Part shown: piece after piece, positions 1 through 8,806 of the stretch
Layout: the number at the start of each line of letters is the position of its first letter
Position numbering within the stretch: the first letter of the stretch is position 1
From: an uncultured Bacteroidales bacterium
GTDB taxonomy: Bacteria; Bacteroidota; Bacteroidia; Bacteroidales; Paludibacteraceae
Assembly (NCBI GenBank): GCA_934728255.1
Contig: CAKVEC010000003.1
Coordinates: 248,001-312,000, forward strand
DNA length: 64,000 nt
Direction of reading: 5' to 3'
Program-made: the position numbers and the translations under genes
Notes under the pieces: generated by a model
Database searches by the model: none
What the model saw: the letters and a program-made list of their open reading frames with translations, nothing else
Told to the model about the DNA's origin: nothing

Positions 1-412
1 CAAGAAGATGGGTGCGACGCTGACAGTAGATGGCTCGAAGGGGGAGACTGTAGAGGACGCTATGAAGCAACTCGGTATCCGCGGTTTCGATGTGGGACTT
101 GAGATGTCGGGTGCGCCGTCGGCGTTCAACGATATGATACAGCATATGTACAAAGGTTCGAACATCGCGCAACTCGGTATTCTGCCATCGAATACGCAGG
201 TTAACTGGTCGGACGTGATATTCAATGCGCTGACTATCAAGGGTATCACGGGCCGCCGTATGTGGGAGACATGGTACCAGATGGAGCAGATGCTGCTGGG
301 CGGGCTCGACCTCAGTCCGGTGATTACCCACCACTTCAAGTTCGACGACTTCCAAAAGGGCTTCGATGTGATGGTAAGCGGGCAATGCGGCAAGGTGCTA
401 TTAGAGTGGTAA
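1..412 (+). CDS. tdh: L-threonine 3-dehydrogenase, C-terminal part (5' end outside window)
   Basis: The reading frame is open from the left edge, so the start lies outside the window; about 136 C-terminal residues are visible. They match the zinc-dependent medium-chain dehydrogenase that oxidises L-threonine to 2-amino-3-ketobutyrate with NAD+. Visible family signatures are the cofactor-domain stretch GFDVGLEMSGAPSAF, the substrate-domain stretch GITGRRMWETWY, and the C-terminal HHFKFDDFQKGF followed by a GKVLLEW ending. The catalytic zinc and Rossmann glycine motifs are upstream and cannot be checked. The product is cytosolic and usually works with 2-amino-3-ketobutyrate CoA ligase; that partner gene is not in view. 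Confidence 0.9.
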   Translation, partial: KKMGATLTVDGSKGETVEDAMKQLGIRGFDVGLEMSGAPSAFNDMIQHMYKGSNIAQLGILPSNTQVNWSDVIFNALTIKGITGRRMWETWYQMEQMLLGGLDLSPVITHHFKFDDFQKGFDVMVSGQCGKVLLEW

Positions 413-419
413 GGCTTGA

Positions 420-437
420 TTTGGCACATTGTTTGTA
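420..437 (+). promoter_or_regulatory. Possible sigma-54 promoter upstream of the M16 peptidase
   Basis: TTGGCAC, five bases, then TTGTA. The -24 GG is perfect and the spacing to the -12 box is correct, but the consensus GC at -12 is GT here. It would start transcription about 28 bases before the ATG at 475. It overlaps the region just after the tdh stop codon. Confidence 0.35.
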
Positions 438-474
438 ACAAGATGATTAATACTAAGGTCAAAATATAATTTGG

Positions 475-3366
475 ATGAAAAAACTATTTCTATCAACGCT
501 GTTCCTTACGATAGGATTGACAGCCACATTCGCTTTATCTCGTGAGGGATTGAGCGAGTACAAATTGGACAACGGACTTACTGTGCTTCTGTGGGAAGAT
601 CATGACCAACCGGATGTTACCGGTTATGTAGTGGTGCGCGCGGGTGCTGTGGATGAGCCGAGTGAATATACAGGATTGGCGCACTATCTGGAGCATATGC
701 TTTTCAAGGGTACGCAGCGCATCGGTGCTCTCGATTGGGAAAAAGAGAAACCGATGTACGACTCTATCATTGCTTTGTACGACCAATACTCCGAGACCAC
801 CGACGAGAAACTGCGTGCGCAACTGGCTACCCAAATCAACGAAGTGTCTATGCGCGAGGCAAAGATTTCCTCTACCGAAGATTTCTTCAATATGATGGAT
901 CTGATAGGTGCCGAGGGCGTCAATGCCTACACCAGTTATGATGTAACCTGCTACCACAACTCGTTCCCCGCAGTGGAGATGTACCGTTGGCTCACTCTGT
1001 TCTCTGATCGTTTTATCAACCCCGTATTTCGTACCTTCCAGGCCGAATTGGAAAACGTATTTGAGGAGTATAATATGTACGCCAATGAGCCGTCGTCGCA
1101 GGTATCGAACAAACTCTTTGAGGATATTTATGCCGGTTCACCCTATGAACGCAATGTGATCGGTAAACCGGAGCATTTGAAGAACCCGCGTCTGAGTAAA
1201 CTGATAGACTTTTACAATACGTGGTATGTGCCTAATAATATGGCACTTATACTGGTTGGTGATTTCGATACCGAGAGCACCAAACCAATGATAGAAGCAA
1301 CTTTCTCGCGTCTCCAACCCAAGGAACTGCCTGCGCGTCCAACCTATCAAGACCCTGCTATGGCTGGTTCCAAACACTACAAGATGGGGTATAACCCGCA
1401 GATTGCGTGGGTGTTCCAAGGTGTTAAAGAAGGTGATCCGGACGAGGATGTCTTGGGTTTTGTAGTGGCTTTGCTCACCAATGGGCAGACCGGTCTTCTT
1501 GACAAACTGAACATTAATGGTGATGTGCAGGGAGTGTCGGCTTACAACGATTCGCGTCGCAACACCGGACGTATCATTATTGAGGCTGTGCCATACTACG
1601 ATGCCAATCAGCAAATGTTTGAATCGGACAAGGCAACGCAGAACATTGTGTTTAACGAGATTAACAAACTGATTCATGGCGAGATCTCTGACGAACTGAT
1701 TGCTTCGGTCAAGCGTATGTATGATCAAGCGGATAAATTGTCATCCGAGCGTTCTTCTTCCAAGATGGCGCAACTCGTCGATTGTTTCACCTATGGCAAA
1801 CCGACAGATGATATCTTTACTGCCAATGCAAAGATACAAGCCCTGACCAAAGATGAAATTGTACGTGTGGCAAAGAAATACTTTGATGCAAGTTTTATGA
1901 CTCTCTCCTTTGACGAAGGAACTGTGAAATCCAAGACGTTGCCCAAACCGCAGATCAAACCGCTTGATCCTGTTAAGGATGCGCACTCGGCATATGTGGA
2001 TGAGTTTATGCAACTCCCCAAAGGCGAACTGAAGCAGACTTTCAACAACTTTGCCGATGTTCAGATCGCATCATTGGGCGAAAATGTGAAACTGCACTAT
2101 ACGCCAAACACGAAAAACGATATTTTCTCTCTCACATTGCGTTATGGTGTAGGGGAACATAAACTGCCTCTGCTGCCATGGGCTGCCGCATTGATGAATA
2201 ATGCCGGTGTATTGCCAAAGACTGAAGGTAAGGACTTTAAGGTGCAACTTTCTGAGTTAGGAGCCGATGTGTCGTATAGTTGCTCTGACAGTTACTTTAC
2301 AATCTCTATCACGGGTGAGGATCAGAACCTCGGTGAGGTGATGAATCTGATTAATCGACAGATCCTGATGCCGTATCTTGATACCAAGCAGTTGGACAAT
2401 TTGAAAGGCTCGGAGTTCTATTCGCGCTATACCCGGCAAAAACGTACGGCCGTCCAAAAATCGGCATTGCTGCAATATGCTATGTATGGGGACAAATCGG
2501 ACTATCTTGACGAGGTTCCTTTTGCAGACGTGTGGGAATTGAACGGTGGGAAAGTACAATCGCTCATTGCTTCAGCGCGCACGTATGCACTGGATATCTT
2601 CTATTGCGGAACGCTGACGCAGGAGCAGTTGGCCGCCCATCTGCCTCTGACGGAGGGAATGCAGCCTTCAGAGTCGCCTGTGGTGAAAGAGCGCAAATCA
2701 TACGATAAGCCGACGATACTATTCCTGCCGAATAGCAATGTACAGCAGGCTGACCTGTATTTCTATATTAGTGGCAAGCCATACAGCATTGCTGATGATG
2801 TTGTATCGGATGCATTCAATCAGTATTTCTCCGGTGGATTTACAGGTTTGGTGATGAATGAAATACGTGTGAAACGGTCGTTGGCCTATTCGGCTTATGG
2901 CAATTGGTCAACACCAATCCTTCCCGGCAAGAATAGTTGTTTTATCGGTTACGTAGGAACGCAGTCGGATAAGGTGGCAGACGCAGTCAACGTCTATATG
3001 GATCTGCTCAACGAGATGCCGAATGATTCGTCAAAGATGAATGCCGTCCGTGCTGCTCTCAAACAAGCACAGCAGACTGCCAAGCCATCGATGCGTAACA
3101 AAGCATATACTTTCGAGTATTGGACACGCCTCGGCTACACCGATGATCCGGCACGTGTGAATGCAGATAAAGTGGACAACCTGACCTACGAGGATATAGA
3201 ATCGTTCTATAAAGAAAATATCCAAGGCAAACCGGTAACAATCATTCTGATGGGAGACCCGAAGAAAATTGACTTGAAAGCACTTCAGACAAAGTTGGAC
3301 TGCAAGGTTACCAAGCTCTCGCCGTCTAAATTGTTTACCTCGTTGGACGACCTCAATATATTCTAA
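475..3366 (+). CDS. Secreted M16-family (pitrilysin-type) zinc peptidase, two-unit form
   Basis: A 963-residue M16 metallopeptidase. An N-terminal signal peptide (about residues 1-20) sends it to the periplasm or outer membrane. The inverted zinc motif HYLEH is at residues 70-74 (ligands H70 and H74, catalytic E73), and the expected third ligand lies in ELENVFEEYN near residue 195. The length fits two tandem M16 units, each an active half plus an inactive half fold; the second unit (about residue 520 onward) has no HxxEH and should be structural, closing the substrate chamber. Family members degrade peptides and small unfolded proteins. It is followed by a strong hairpin terminator, so it is probably a single-gene transcript. 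The substrate is unknown. Confidence 0.9.
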   Translation: MKKLFLSTLFLTIGLTATFALSREGLSEYKLDNGLTVLLWEDHDQPDVTGYVVVRAGAVDEPSEYTGLAHYLEHMLFKGTQRIGALDWEKEKPMYDSIIALYDQYSETTDEKLRAQLATQINEVSMREAKISSTEDFFNMMDLIGAEGVNAYTSYDVTCYHNSFPAVEMYRWLTLFSDRFINPVFRTFQAELENVFEEYNMYANEPSSQVSNKLFEDIYAGSPYERNVIGKPEHLKNPRLSKLIDFYNTWYVPNNMALILVGDFDTESTKPMIEATFSRLQPKELPARPTYQDPAMAGSKHYKMGYNPQIAWVFQGVKEGDPDEDVLGFVVALLTNGQTGLLDKLNINGDVQGVSAYNDSRRNTGRIIIEAVPYYDANQQMFESDKATQNIVFNEINKLIHGEISDELIASVKRMYDQADKLSSERSSSKMAQLVDCFTYGKPTDDIFTANAKIQALTKDEIVRVAKKYFDASFMTLSFDEGTVKSKTLPKPQIKPLDPVKDAHSAYVDEFMQLPKGELKQTFNNFADVQIASLGENVKLHYTPNTKNDIFSLTLRYGVGEHKLPLLPWAAALMNNAGVLPKTEGKDFKVQLSELGADVSYSCSDSYFTISITGEDQNLGEVMNLINRQILMPYLDTKQLDNLKGSEFYSRYTRQKRTAVQKSALLQYAMYGDKSDYLDEVPFADVWELNGGKVQSLIASARTYALDIFYCGTLTQEQLAAHLPLTEGMQPSESPVVKERKSYDKPTILFLPNSNVQQADLYFYISGKPYSIADDVVSDAFNQYFSGGFTGLVMNEIRVKRSLAYSAYGNWSTPILPGKNSCFIGYVGTQSDKVADAVNVYMDLLNEMPNDSSKMNAVRAALKQAQQTAKPSMRNKAYTFEYWTRLGYTDDPARVNADKVDNLTYEDIESFYKENIQGKPVTIILMGDPKKIDLKALQTKLDCKVTKLSPSKLFTSLDDLNIF

Positions 3367-3381
3367 GTTTCAACCATAAAT

Positions 3382-3426
3382 AAAGAGGGCTATGTATTGT
3401 TTTTCCGGTACATACGCCCTCTTTAT
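3382..3426 (+). terminator. Rho-independent terminator after the M16 peptidase
   Basis: A long inverted repeat (AAAGAGGGC at 3382-3390 pairing with GCCCTCTTT at 3416-3424, extended by TATGTA/TACATA) ending in T-rich sequence. It lies between the M16 stop and era. Confidence 0.85.
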
Positions 3427-3446
3427 TCATATTATCTCTGACAATT

Positions 3447-4364
3447 ATGCACAAAGCAGGTTTCGTAAATATAGTGGGTAACCCCAATGTGGGGAAGTCC
3501 ACACTGATGAACGCCCTGGTGGGTGAGCGTTTGTCGATAATCACCTCCAAGGCGCAAACCACACGTCATCGAATTATGGGTATCGTCAATGGCGAGGATT
3601 TCCAAATGGTCTATTCCGATACTCCCGGTGTCCTCCATCCTAATTATAAGTTGCAGGAGCAGATGCTTGAGTTTTCGCGCTCTGCATTGCTGGACGCCGA
3701 TGTACTGCTTTATGTAACCGATGTGCAGGACAATGTGGAGAAAAATGCCGATTTTCTCAATAAGGTGAAAAAGATGGCTGCGCAGCCGGGCAAATGCCGT
3801 GTATTCTTGGTAATCAATAAGATAGACCTTACCACACAGGACACATTGGAGCGGTTGGTGGAGTTCTGGCACAGCCAATTGCCGGAAGCCACGATATTCC
3901 CCATCTCCGCGAAGGAGCGTTTTGGCGTAGCACAACTCTTCGACGCTATCCGTGATGCCCTACCCGAATGTCCGCCATTCTTCCCCAAAGATCAACTCAC
4001 CGACAAGCCCGCACGGTTCTTCGTGGACGAGATCATTCGTGAGAAAATCTTGCTTTCCTACGATAAGGAGATACCCTATTCGGTAGAGGTGGAAGTGGAG
4101 TCGTTCAAAGACGAAGAACCCTCGCCGCAACACCCCAAGGGGCTGATACGCATCAGTGCGGTGATATATGTGGAGCGAGACAGCCAAAAGGGTATTATCA
4201 TCGGCAAGGCAGGCACTGCTCTCAAACGCGTCGGCACTATGGCACGCACCGAGATAGAGGAATTTTTCCAAAAACCGGTCTTCCTGCAACTATTCGTCAA
4301 GGTGGACAAAGATTGGCGCAGCAACCAATCCCGCCTCAAACACTACGGTTACGACCTGAATTAA
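3447..4364 (+). CDS. era: Ribosome-assembly GTPase Era
   Basis: At 305 residues, a normal length for Era, the essential GTPase that binds 16S rRNA and the 30S precursor. G1 is GNPNVGKST (residues 11-19), the G2 region has TTRHR, G3 is DTPG (about 59-62), G4 is NKID (about 124) and G5 is SAKE. The C-terminal KH RNA-binding domain begins near residue 205 and carries GIIIGKAGTALKRVG (about 250). The ATG at 3447 gives the standard KAGFVNIVGNPN start. It is preceded by a terminator, so it must have its own promoter; the next gene follows only 9 bases after its stop. Confidence 0.97.
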   Translation: MHKAGFVNIVGNPNVGKSTLMNALVGERLSIITSKAQTTRHRIMGIVNGEDFQMVYSDTPGVLHPNYKLQEQMLEFSRSALLDADVLLYVTDVQDNVEKNADFLNKVKKMAAQPGKCRVFLVINKIDLTTQDTLERLVEFWHSQLPEATIFPISAKERFGVAQLFDAIRDALPECPPFFPKDQLTDKPARFFVDEIIREKILLSYDKEIPYSVEVEVESFKDEEPSPQHPKGLIRISAVIYVERDSQKGIIIGKAGTALKRVGTMARTEIEEFFQKPVFLQLFVKVDKDWRSNQSRLKHYGYDLN

Positions 4365-4373
4365 CTAAGATTT

Positions 4374-5222
4374 ATGAAGAAACAAATAGTTCTCCTCTGT
4401 GCACTGGTTGTTTCGGCAACCGTCCTTGCCGATGTGCTGTTTACGGAAGATTTTACTACCAGGATTGGTAAACCGGTTGAGGGAAACAATGACTGGTTTA
4501 CACCATATGACGGTGCATCAAATATAGACATAACCAACGGACTGGAGTTTGCCGGCTATGCGATGTCGGGTGTTGGTAATGCCGCTCTGCTTAATGGTCA
4601 AAGCGGGCAGTATCAACCGCACCATTCTTTTACGGAGGTAAACGAAGGTGCTTTGTATGTAGCATTTATGTTCCAACCTGCTATTGTCGCCAAAGCGGGC
4701 TGGTTTTTCTCGTTGCGCGATGCCTATTCCACTGCGACCTACAACTATGTAGGACGTATCCATATGTCTGCAGAGGGTTATTTAGGGCTGCGGTTCTACA
4801 AAACAGCCGATGCCGTATATGACGATACAATGCAGTTGGACGGACAGCAAACCTACCTCGTAGTGCTCAAATATACTATTAACAAGGGGGATCACAACGA
4901 TGCAGTTTCACTCTATGCTTTTGATACAATGCCTTCCGATGAACCTGCAACGCCGCTTATTGGTCCGCTCACCGATGCTCAAGCCCCCGACATCTGTCCG
5001 CAAAATATCGTTCTCCGTGCTTATGACGCTAATTCGTGGTTAGTTATTGACGGCATCCGTGTAGCCACCACGTGGAGCGAAGCCGCAGCCCGCTTGAGCA
5101 CAGCCTTGCCGGATGCAACAGAGGTGCGAAGTGCTGCCCCTTCTTATAACTTGCTTGGTCTGCCGGTTTCGCCTGCATACCGTGGTATCGTTATCCGAAA
5201 CGGACAAAAGTACCTGCAATAA
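4374..5222 (+). CDS. Secreted protein of unknown function with a C-terminal tail motif
   Basis: A 282-residue protein with a signal peptide (about residues 1-19, cleavage after VLA). No catalytic motif is recognised. The body looks like a beta-sandwich: an N-terminal DVLFTEDFTTR start, typical of carbohydrate-binding or LamG-like folds, and the strand pattern YLGLRFYKTADAVYDDT. The last 26 residues (LLGLPVSP ... GIVIRNGQKYLQ) resemble the short C-terminal tails of many secreted Bacteroidales proteins, some of them sorting signals of the type IX secretion system. It follows era closely, so co-transcription is possible, but no functional link is evident. Confidence 0.7.
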   Translation: MKKQIVLLCALVVSATVLADVLFTEDFTTRIGKPVEGNNDWFTPYDGASNIDITNGLEFAGYAMSGVGNAALLNGQSGQYQPHHSFTEVNEGALYVAFMFQPAIVAKAGWFFSLRDAYSTATYNYVGRIHMSAEGYLGLRFYKTADAVYDDTMQLDGQQTYLVVLKYTINKGDHNDAVSLYAFDTMPSDEPATPLIGPLTDAQAPDICPQNIVLRAYDANSWLVIDGIRVATTWSEAAARLSTALPDATEVRSAAPSYNLLGLPVSPAYRGIVIRNGQKYLQ

Positions 5223-5233
5223 ACCTTTTCTAT

Positions 5234-5274
5234 ACAAAAACAGGCTGCCCCCAACGGAGTAGCCTGTTTTTTGT
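5234..5274. terminator. Bidirectional terminator between convergent genes
   Basis: ACAAAAACAGGCT (5234-5246) pairs with AGCCTGTTTTTTGT (5261-5274). T-runs on both strands serve the + strand gene ending at 5222 and the batE end at 5288. Confidence 0.9.
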
Positions 5275-5287
5275 ATTTGTTTTTCAA

Positions 5288-6058
5288 TCAAATGCGTTCG
5301 AGGTTGGAGAGACGAATCCAGCCTTGGTTGTTTCCCACACGGATATTACACCACTCGCCGAGTGTCTCGCGGATGTCCACTTTGGTACCCTCGTGGAGAG
5401 TGAATAGGTCTGTACCCGACCGGTCGGGCGACGACTTGGCATTGACCACGCCTTGTGTGATAATCGCCTCTTCGCGGAGGGTATCGCGGCGGTGGAGCGA
5501 ACCGGCATTCACGCCGCTGAGAATGGCTACAAGCAGCAATACCCATACAGTATGGAAAGCCGTCTTGCGCAGCCATGTGGTACGGCAGAGCAGGAACAGC
5601 AGCAACCCTACCAAACTGATGAAAAACAGCGAGACAGACAGCCACATCCACGTTTGCTCCGTGAGCAGATTACGCAGCGAGCGCACCCAGTTGCTGATAA
5701 AGAACGCTTGCGTGTCGGTGATATTGTCCGTGATACGCGATTGGGCAAATTCCAAGTTGTATTTGGCATCGGAGTAAGTCGGACGCAATCGTAAAGCCCG
5801 CTCATAGGCAAGAATGGATTGTGCCAATTCGCCTTGTTTGAAATGGGCATTGCCGAGGTTGTAATAGACTACGGCATAGTCCTTGCTTACGCCCGTTCCC
5901 GCCTCGTCAATAAGTGTTTGATAGAGAGCCGCCGCATCGGCATAGTTACCTGCCGCGTACTGCTCATTCGCTGCCTCAAAAACCGTTTGTGCAGTTGCCG
6001 AAAGGGACACACACCATGTGCAAAAGGCAATGATACATATAGTGAAAAATCGCTTCAT
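5288..6058 (-). CDS. batE: BatE-like TPR and SH3 protein
   Basis: 256 residues from the ATG at 6058, chosen because it starts a good signal peptide (MKRFFTICIIAFCTWC); the frame is open upstream to 6289, but that extension has no protein character. After the signal come TPR repeats (about 25-110, including YYNLGNAHFKQGELAQSILA), two membrane segments (about 135-195) and a C-terminal bacterial SH3-type domain with GEWCNIRVGNNQGWI. This is the usual BatE make-up, the last gene of the Bat (Bacteroides aerotolerance) operon. The proteins probably form an envelope complex; the biochemical role is unresolved. A 136-base gap separates it from batD. Confidence 0.88.
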   Translation of the reverse strand: MKRFFTICIIAFCTWCVSLSATAQTVFEAANEQYAAGNYADAAALYQTLIDEAGTGVSKDYAVVYYNLGNAHFKQGELAQSILAYERALRLRPTYSDAKYNLEFAQSRITDNITDTQAFFISNWVRSLRNLLTEQTWMWLSVSLFFISLVGLLLFLLCRTTWLRKTAFHTVWVLLLVAILSGVNAGSLHRRDTLREEAIITQGVVNAKSSPDRSGTDLFTLHEGTKVDIRETLGEWCNIRVGNNQGWIRLSNLERI

Positions 6059-6194
6059 ATTCGTTTGAATGTTAAAACAATATAATCTTTGGGTCGGTAC
6101 AACCACCTTCCATCCTATAACTATCCTATAAGCATCCACCAACGTTTTCACAATGGGCGGAAAGGTGGAGACAGGCATTCGTGTTTTAGAAAAT

Positions 6195-8051
6195 TTATAG
6201 TTTCTGTTCTTCCAGTTGGTCAATAAGACGGCTTGTTGCTTTGTAGAGGTCGTCCATAGTGTGGTCGGACGATGGTGCGTAGCGGGCAAACTCCGCAGTA
6301 GAGAGGACGTTGTTCACCTCCTTAATCAAGTCTTCGCCAACACCTTTTTCACGCAAGATAGACGCTATATTGTCCTTGTTGAGGTCGGCAGTCGGGATAG
6401 ACAGACGGTCGCTGAGGTATGTCCATGCGGCACGCTCTATTTCCTCGTAGAATGCTTCTTTCTGATTTTCTTTGAGCAGTTTGCCGGCTTTCTTCAGGCG
6501 TTTCTGTGCCACTTTGTTAGCGTGTTTGTAGCGTACGCGTGTGATGTCGGCATTCTCCTTGATCTGCTTGCGGAAAATCACAAACACGAGCAATGCCACG
6601 CAGAGCGGAACGATATAGAGCAACCAGAAAGTGAGGCTGCCATATTCCACCAATGCCGTGCGCTTTGGCTGCAAGGTCGGTACTGCGGTGTTAATATAGC
6701 GTATGTCGGAGCCTAACTGCTTGATGTCCTCCTTGTTGACATAGTTGTTCACCACTGTATTATTGCTTTGCTCGTTGGCACCTTTTTTTACGTGAATGGT
6801 ATATTCGGGGGTGGAGAGCGTCTTGTAGGCATCGTCCTGCGTATCGAAATACGAGAACGTAACGGCGGGGATGGTGTAGTCGCCCGATGCACGCGGAATA
6901 GCCAGGTACTCAATCGATTTGGTGCCGCTAACGCCCGCAGTGGTGGTCTTGAAATTGTTGGTCACTTTCGGGTCGTACGGCTCAAAGCCCTCCGGCCAAT
7001 CGACGGCAGGCGTTTTGAGCAGTTTCATATTGCCCGTACCCGTGATGTCGAGGCGGATAGTAACGGCATCGTTGGTCTGCAACTCGGTTTGCGAGATCGA
7101 CGGCGTTAGCGTGAAATGTCCGACACCGCCCGAGAAACTTGCGGGTTTGCCGCCAGGCAATGCGTCCACGTGGACGGTTACGCTCGGGGCAGTGATAGCA
7201 CGGGTTACGTTGGTGTATGTGCCAAAGAAATCGTCGAAGATACTACGTACCTGCGCACGGGTCTGCACACGAAGCACTGCCTCAAACGAAGCGGGGTCAA
7301 TCTTGATGTCGCCTGAGTGCTGCGGATAGAGTAGAGTGCGGTAGAGTGTGGCGGTCTGGTAGTTGCGCCCGTTGTAATGCTCCAGTTCGGTCTGTATCTC
7401 GCCCTGCTCAAGGTCTTGTTTGAGGAAACCGGTGAACTCGGGTATCTTCGTGTTGTTGGTGAACTGCGCCACGTCCACGCCTGCGAAATAGAGTTTGTAA
7501 CTCAGGAGTATGGCTTCCTGTTCGTGCACGCGCGTTTTGCTCACGATGGTGCGGATAAACAGGTTCTCACTGCTTACGTTGCCCGAGTTGCTGCTCTGTT
7601 GCGTCTGTTGCGCACCGGTCTGACGGCTCGGCTGTTGAGTCTGCTGCGGCTGTTCGTCTTCAGGCAAGACGGTGATACGTACGCCGTTGGAGGTATATTC
7701 GCTGCCGCTGACCCGTATGCTCGCAGGGGCAATGGTGAACGTACCTTCGCGTTGCGCCATCAGGGTATAGGTGTAGGTCTGCGAGAACGACGAAGTGCGT
7801 TTGCCGTTGACAAACGAGGTTGAACTGGAAGTGGAGGTGTACGGTCCTGCCAGGACATCAAAGTCGGGCATCTCAGGGGCACGCAAGTCTTTGCTGCGCT
7901 GGTTGACCGAATAGGTGAGTTGGAACGGTTTGCCGACAATTACCTGCGATGGGGCGGTGGCACGGAATACCACATCGTCTGCCCATACAGTCCCTGCCAC
8001 AATGCACAGAAGGCATTGTAATACACACAATATCTTTGTTTTATGCTTCAT
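6195..8051 (-). CDS. batD: BatD oxygen-tolerance protein
   Basis: 618 residues. A signal peptide ends near residue 24 (VWA-DD), followed by the BatD repeat of Ig-like beta domains with the typical opening VVFRATAPSQVIVGKPFQL. A single transmembrane helix lies near residues 473-495 (FWLLYIVPLCVALLVFVIF), followed by a cytoplasmic tail rich in Lys and Glu. A Gln/Thr/Ser-rich linker (about residues 135-155) separates the first two domains. Its start codon is embedded in a 7-base tandem repeat (8049-8078), so the ribosome-binding region is made of repeat sequence. It belongs to the Bat operon, between batC and batE. Confidence 0.9.
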   Translation of the reverse strand: MKHKTKILCVLQCLLCIVAGTVWADDVVFRATAPSQVIVGKPFQLTYSVNQRSKDLRAPEMPDFDVLAGPYTSTSSSTSFVNGKRTSSFSQTYTYTLMAQREGTFTIAPASIRVSGSEYTSNGVRITVLPEDEQPQQTQQPSRQTGAQQTQQSSNSGNVSSENLFIRTIVSKTRVHEQEAILLSYKLYFAGVDVAQFTNNTKIPEFTGFLKQDLEQGEIQTELEHYNGRNYQTATLYRTLLYPQHSGDIKIDPASFEAVLRVQTRAQVRSIFDDFFGTYTNVTRAITAPSVTVHVDALPGGKPASFSGGVGHFTLTPSISQTELQTNDAVTIRLDITGTGNMKLLKTPAVDWPEGFEPYDPKVTNNFKTTTAGVSGTKSIEYLAIPRASGDYTIPAVTFSYFDTQDDAYKTLSTPEYTIHVKKGANEQSNNTVVNNYVNKEDIKQLGSDIRYINTAVPTLQPKRTALVEYGSLTFWLLYIVPLCVALLVFVIFRKQIKENADITRVRYKHANKVAQKRLKKAGKLLKENQKEAFYEEIERAAWTYLSDRLSIPTADLNKDNIASILREKGVGEDLIKEVNNVLSTAEFARYAPSSDHTMDDLYKATSRLIDQLEEQKL

Positions 8052-8078
8052 TGTTCATTGTTCATTGTTCATTGTTCT
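8049..8078. repeat. Tandem 7-bp repeat over the batD start
   Basis: CATTGTT repeated four times on the + strand. On the coding strand each unit supplies an ATG; the one at 8051 is the batD start, and the others open frames that close at once. The same unit recurs at about 9884-9924 between batB and batA. Confidence 0.85.
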
Positions 8079-8088
8079 TTGTCTCGGA

Positions 8089-8805
8089 TTACCAGTCTTT
8101 CTCTACGCGGCGTTTCTGCCCCTGCTGGCGTTGCAGTTTCTCTTGTGTCTCCTGTTCGTCCTGTTCCAAAGCCTGCAGTATTTGCTCGGCAGTCTCTTTG
8201 TTCATTTTGGAATCGTCCTGTTGGTCTTGTTGTTCCTGCTGTTGTTGCTGTTGCTCTTGTTGGTCTTGATTCTGCTCGTTCTGTTGGTCTTGCTGCTGTT
8301 GCTGATCCTGTTGATTCTGTTGTTGGTCTTGATTCTGATCTTTGTTTTGGTCTTGATTTTGTTGCTGCTGTTCTTGGAGCATTTGCATAGCCTTTACCAG
8401 GTTGTAACGTGTGTCGTTATCTTTCGGGTTGTTGCGGAGCGACTGTTGGTAAGCCGCAATGGCTTTGTCGTATTGCTGTTGTGCAAAATAGGCATTGCCG
8501 AGGTTGTGGTAACTCTCGGCAAGTTGTTTCTTGTCTTGTTTGCTGTCAAGCAGTTGTGCGGCTTTTTGATACTCGGCTTGTGCCTCGGGGTACTTGTCTT
8601 GTTTGAAAAGCGCATTGCCTAAGTTGTAGTGCCCCTCAAAGGAGTTGGGGTTTTTCTCCAATCCGCGGCGGTAGTCCACTTCAGCAGCAGTGAAATCCTG
8701 CTTGTTGTATTGTTTGTTGCCTCTGCGTACATCGGGGGCTTCCTGTTGTGCAAAAGCCCCTGCTGCACAGAGTAATACATTGAATATCAAAAATATGCGT
8801 TTCAT
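8089..8805 (-). CDS. batC: BatC TPR protein with a Gln/Asp/Asn-rich tail
   Basis: 238 residues. A signal peptide (residues 1-19, ending AFA-QQ) is followed by about three TPR units (residues 25-140; YNLGNALFKQDKYPEAQ and YHNLGNAYFAQQQYDKA are clear TPR helices). A stretch of about 60 residues almost wholly Gln, Asp, Asn and Glu (about residues 140-200, DNA 8220-8385) comes next, then a basic end. BatC proteins often carry such low-complexity tails. The gene ends 37 bases before batD and starts 1 base after the batB stop, so translation is probably coupled. Confidence 0.88.
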   Translation of the reverse strand: MKRIFLIFNVLLCAAGAFAQQEAPDVRRGNKQYNKQDFTAAEVDYRRGLEKNPNSFEGHYNLGNALFKQDKYPEAQAEYQKAAQLLDSKQDKKQLAESYHNLGNAYFAQQQYDKAIAAYQQSLRNNPKDNDTRYNLVKAMQMLQEQQQQNQDQNKDQNQDQQQNQQDQQQQQDQQNEQNQDQQEQQQQQQEQQDQQDDSKMNKETAEQILQALEQDEQETQEKLQRQQGQKRRVEKDW

Positions 8806-8806
8806 A

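Noticed and set aside
6059..6289. Longer start for batE at 6289
   Set aside because: The extension overlaps the end of batD, has no conserved character, and the ATG at 6058 opens a proper signal peptide.
7915..8622. Leu-rich membrane-like protein opposite batC
   Set aside because: The Leu/Val runs are the antisense of the Gln-rich tract of BatC.
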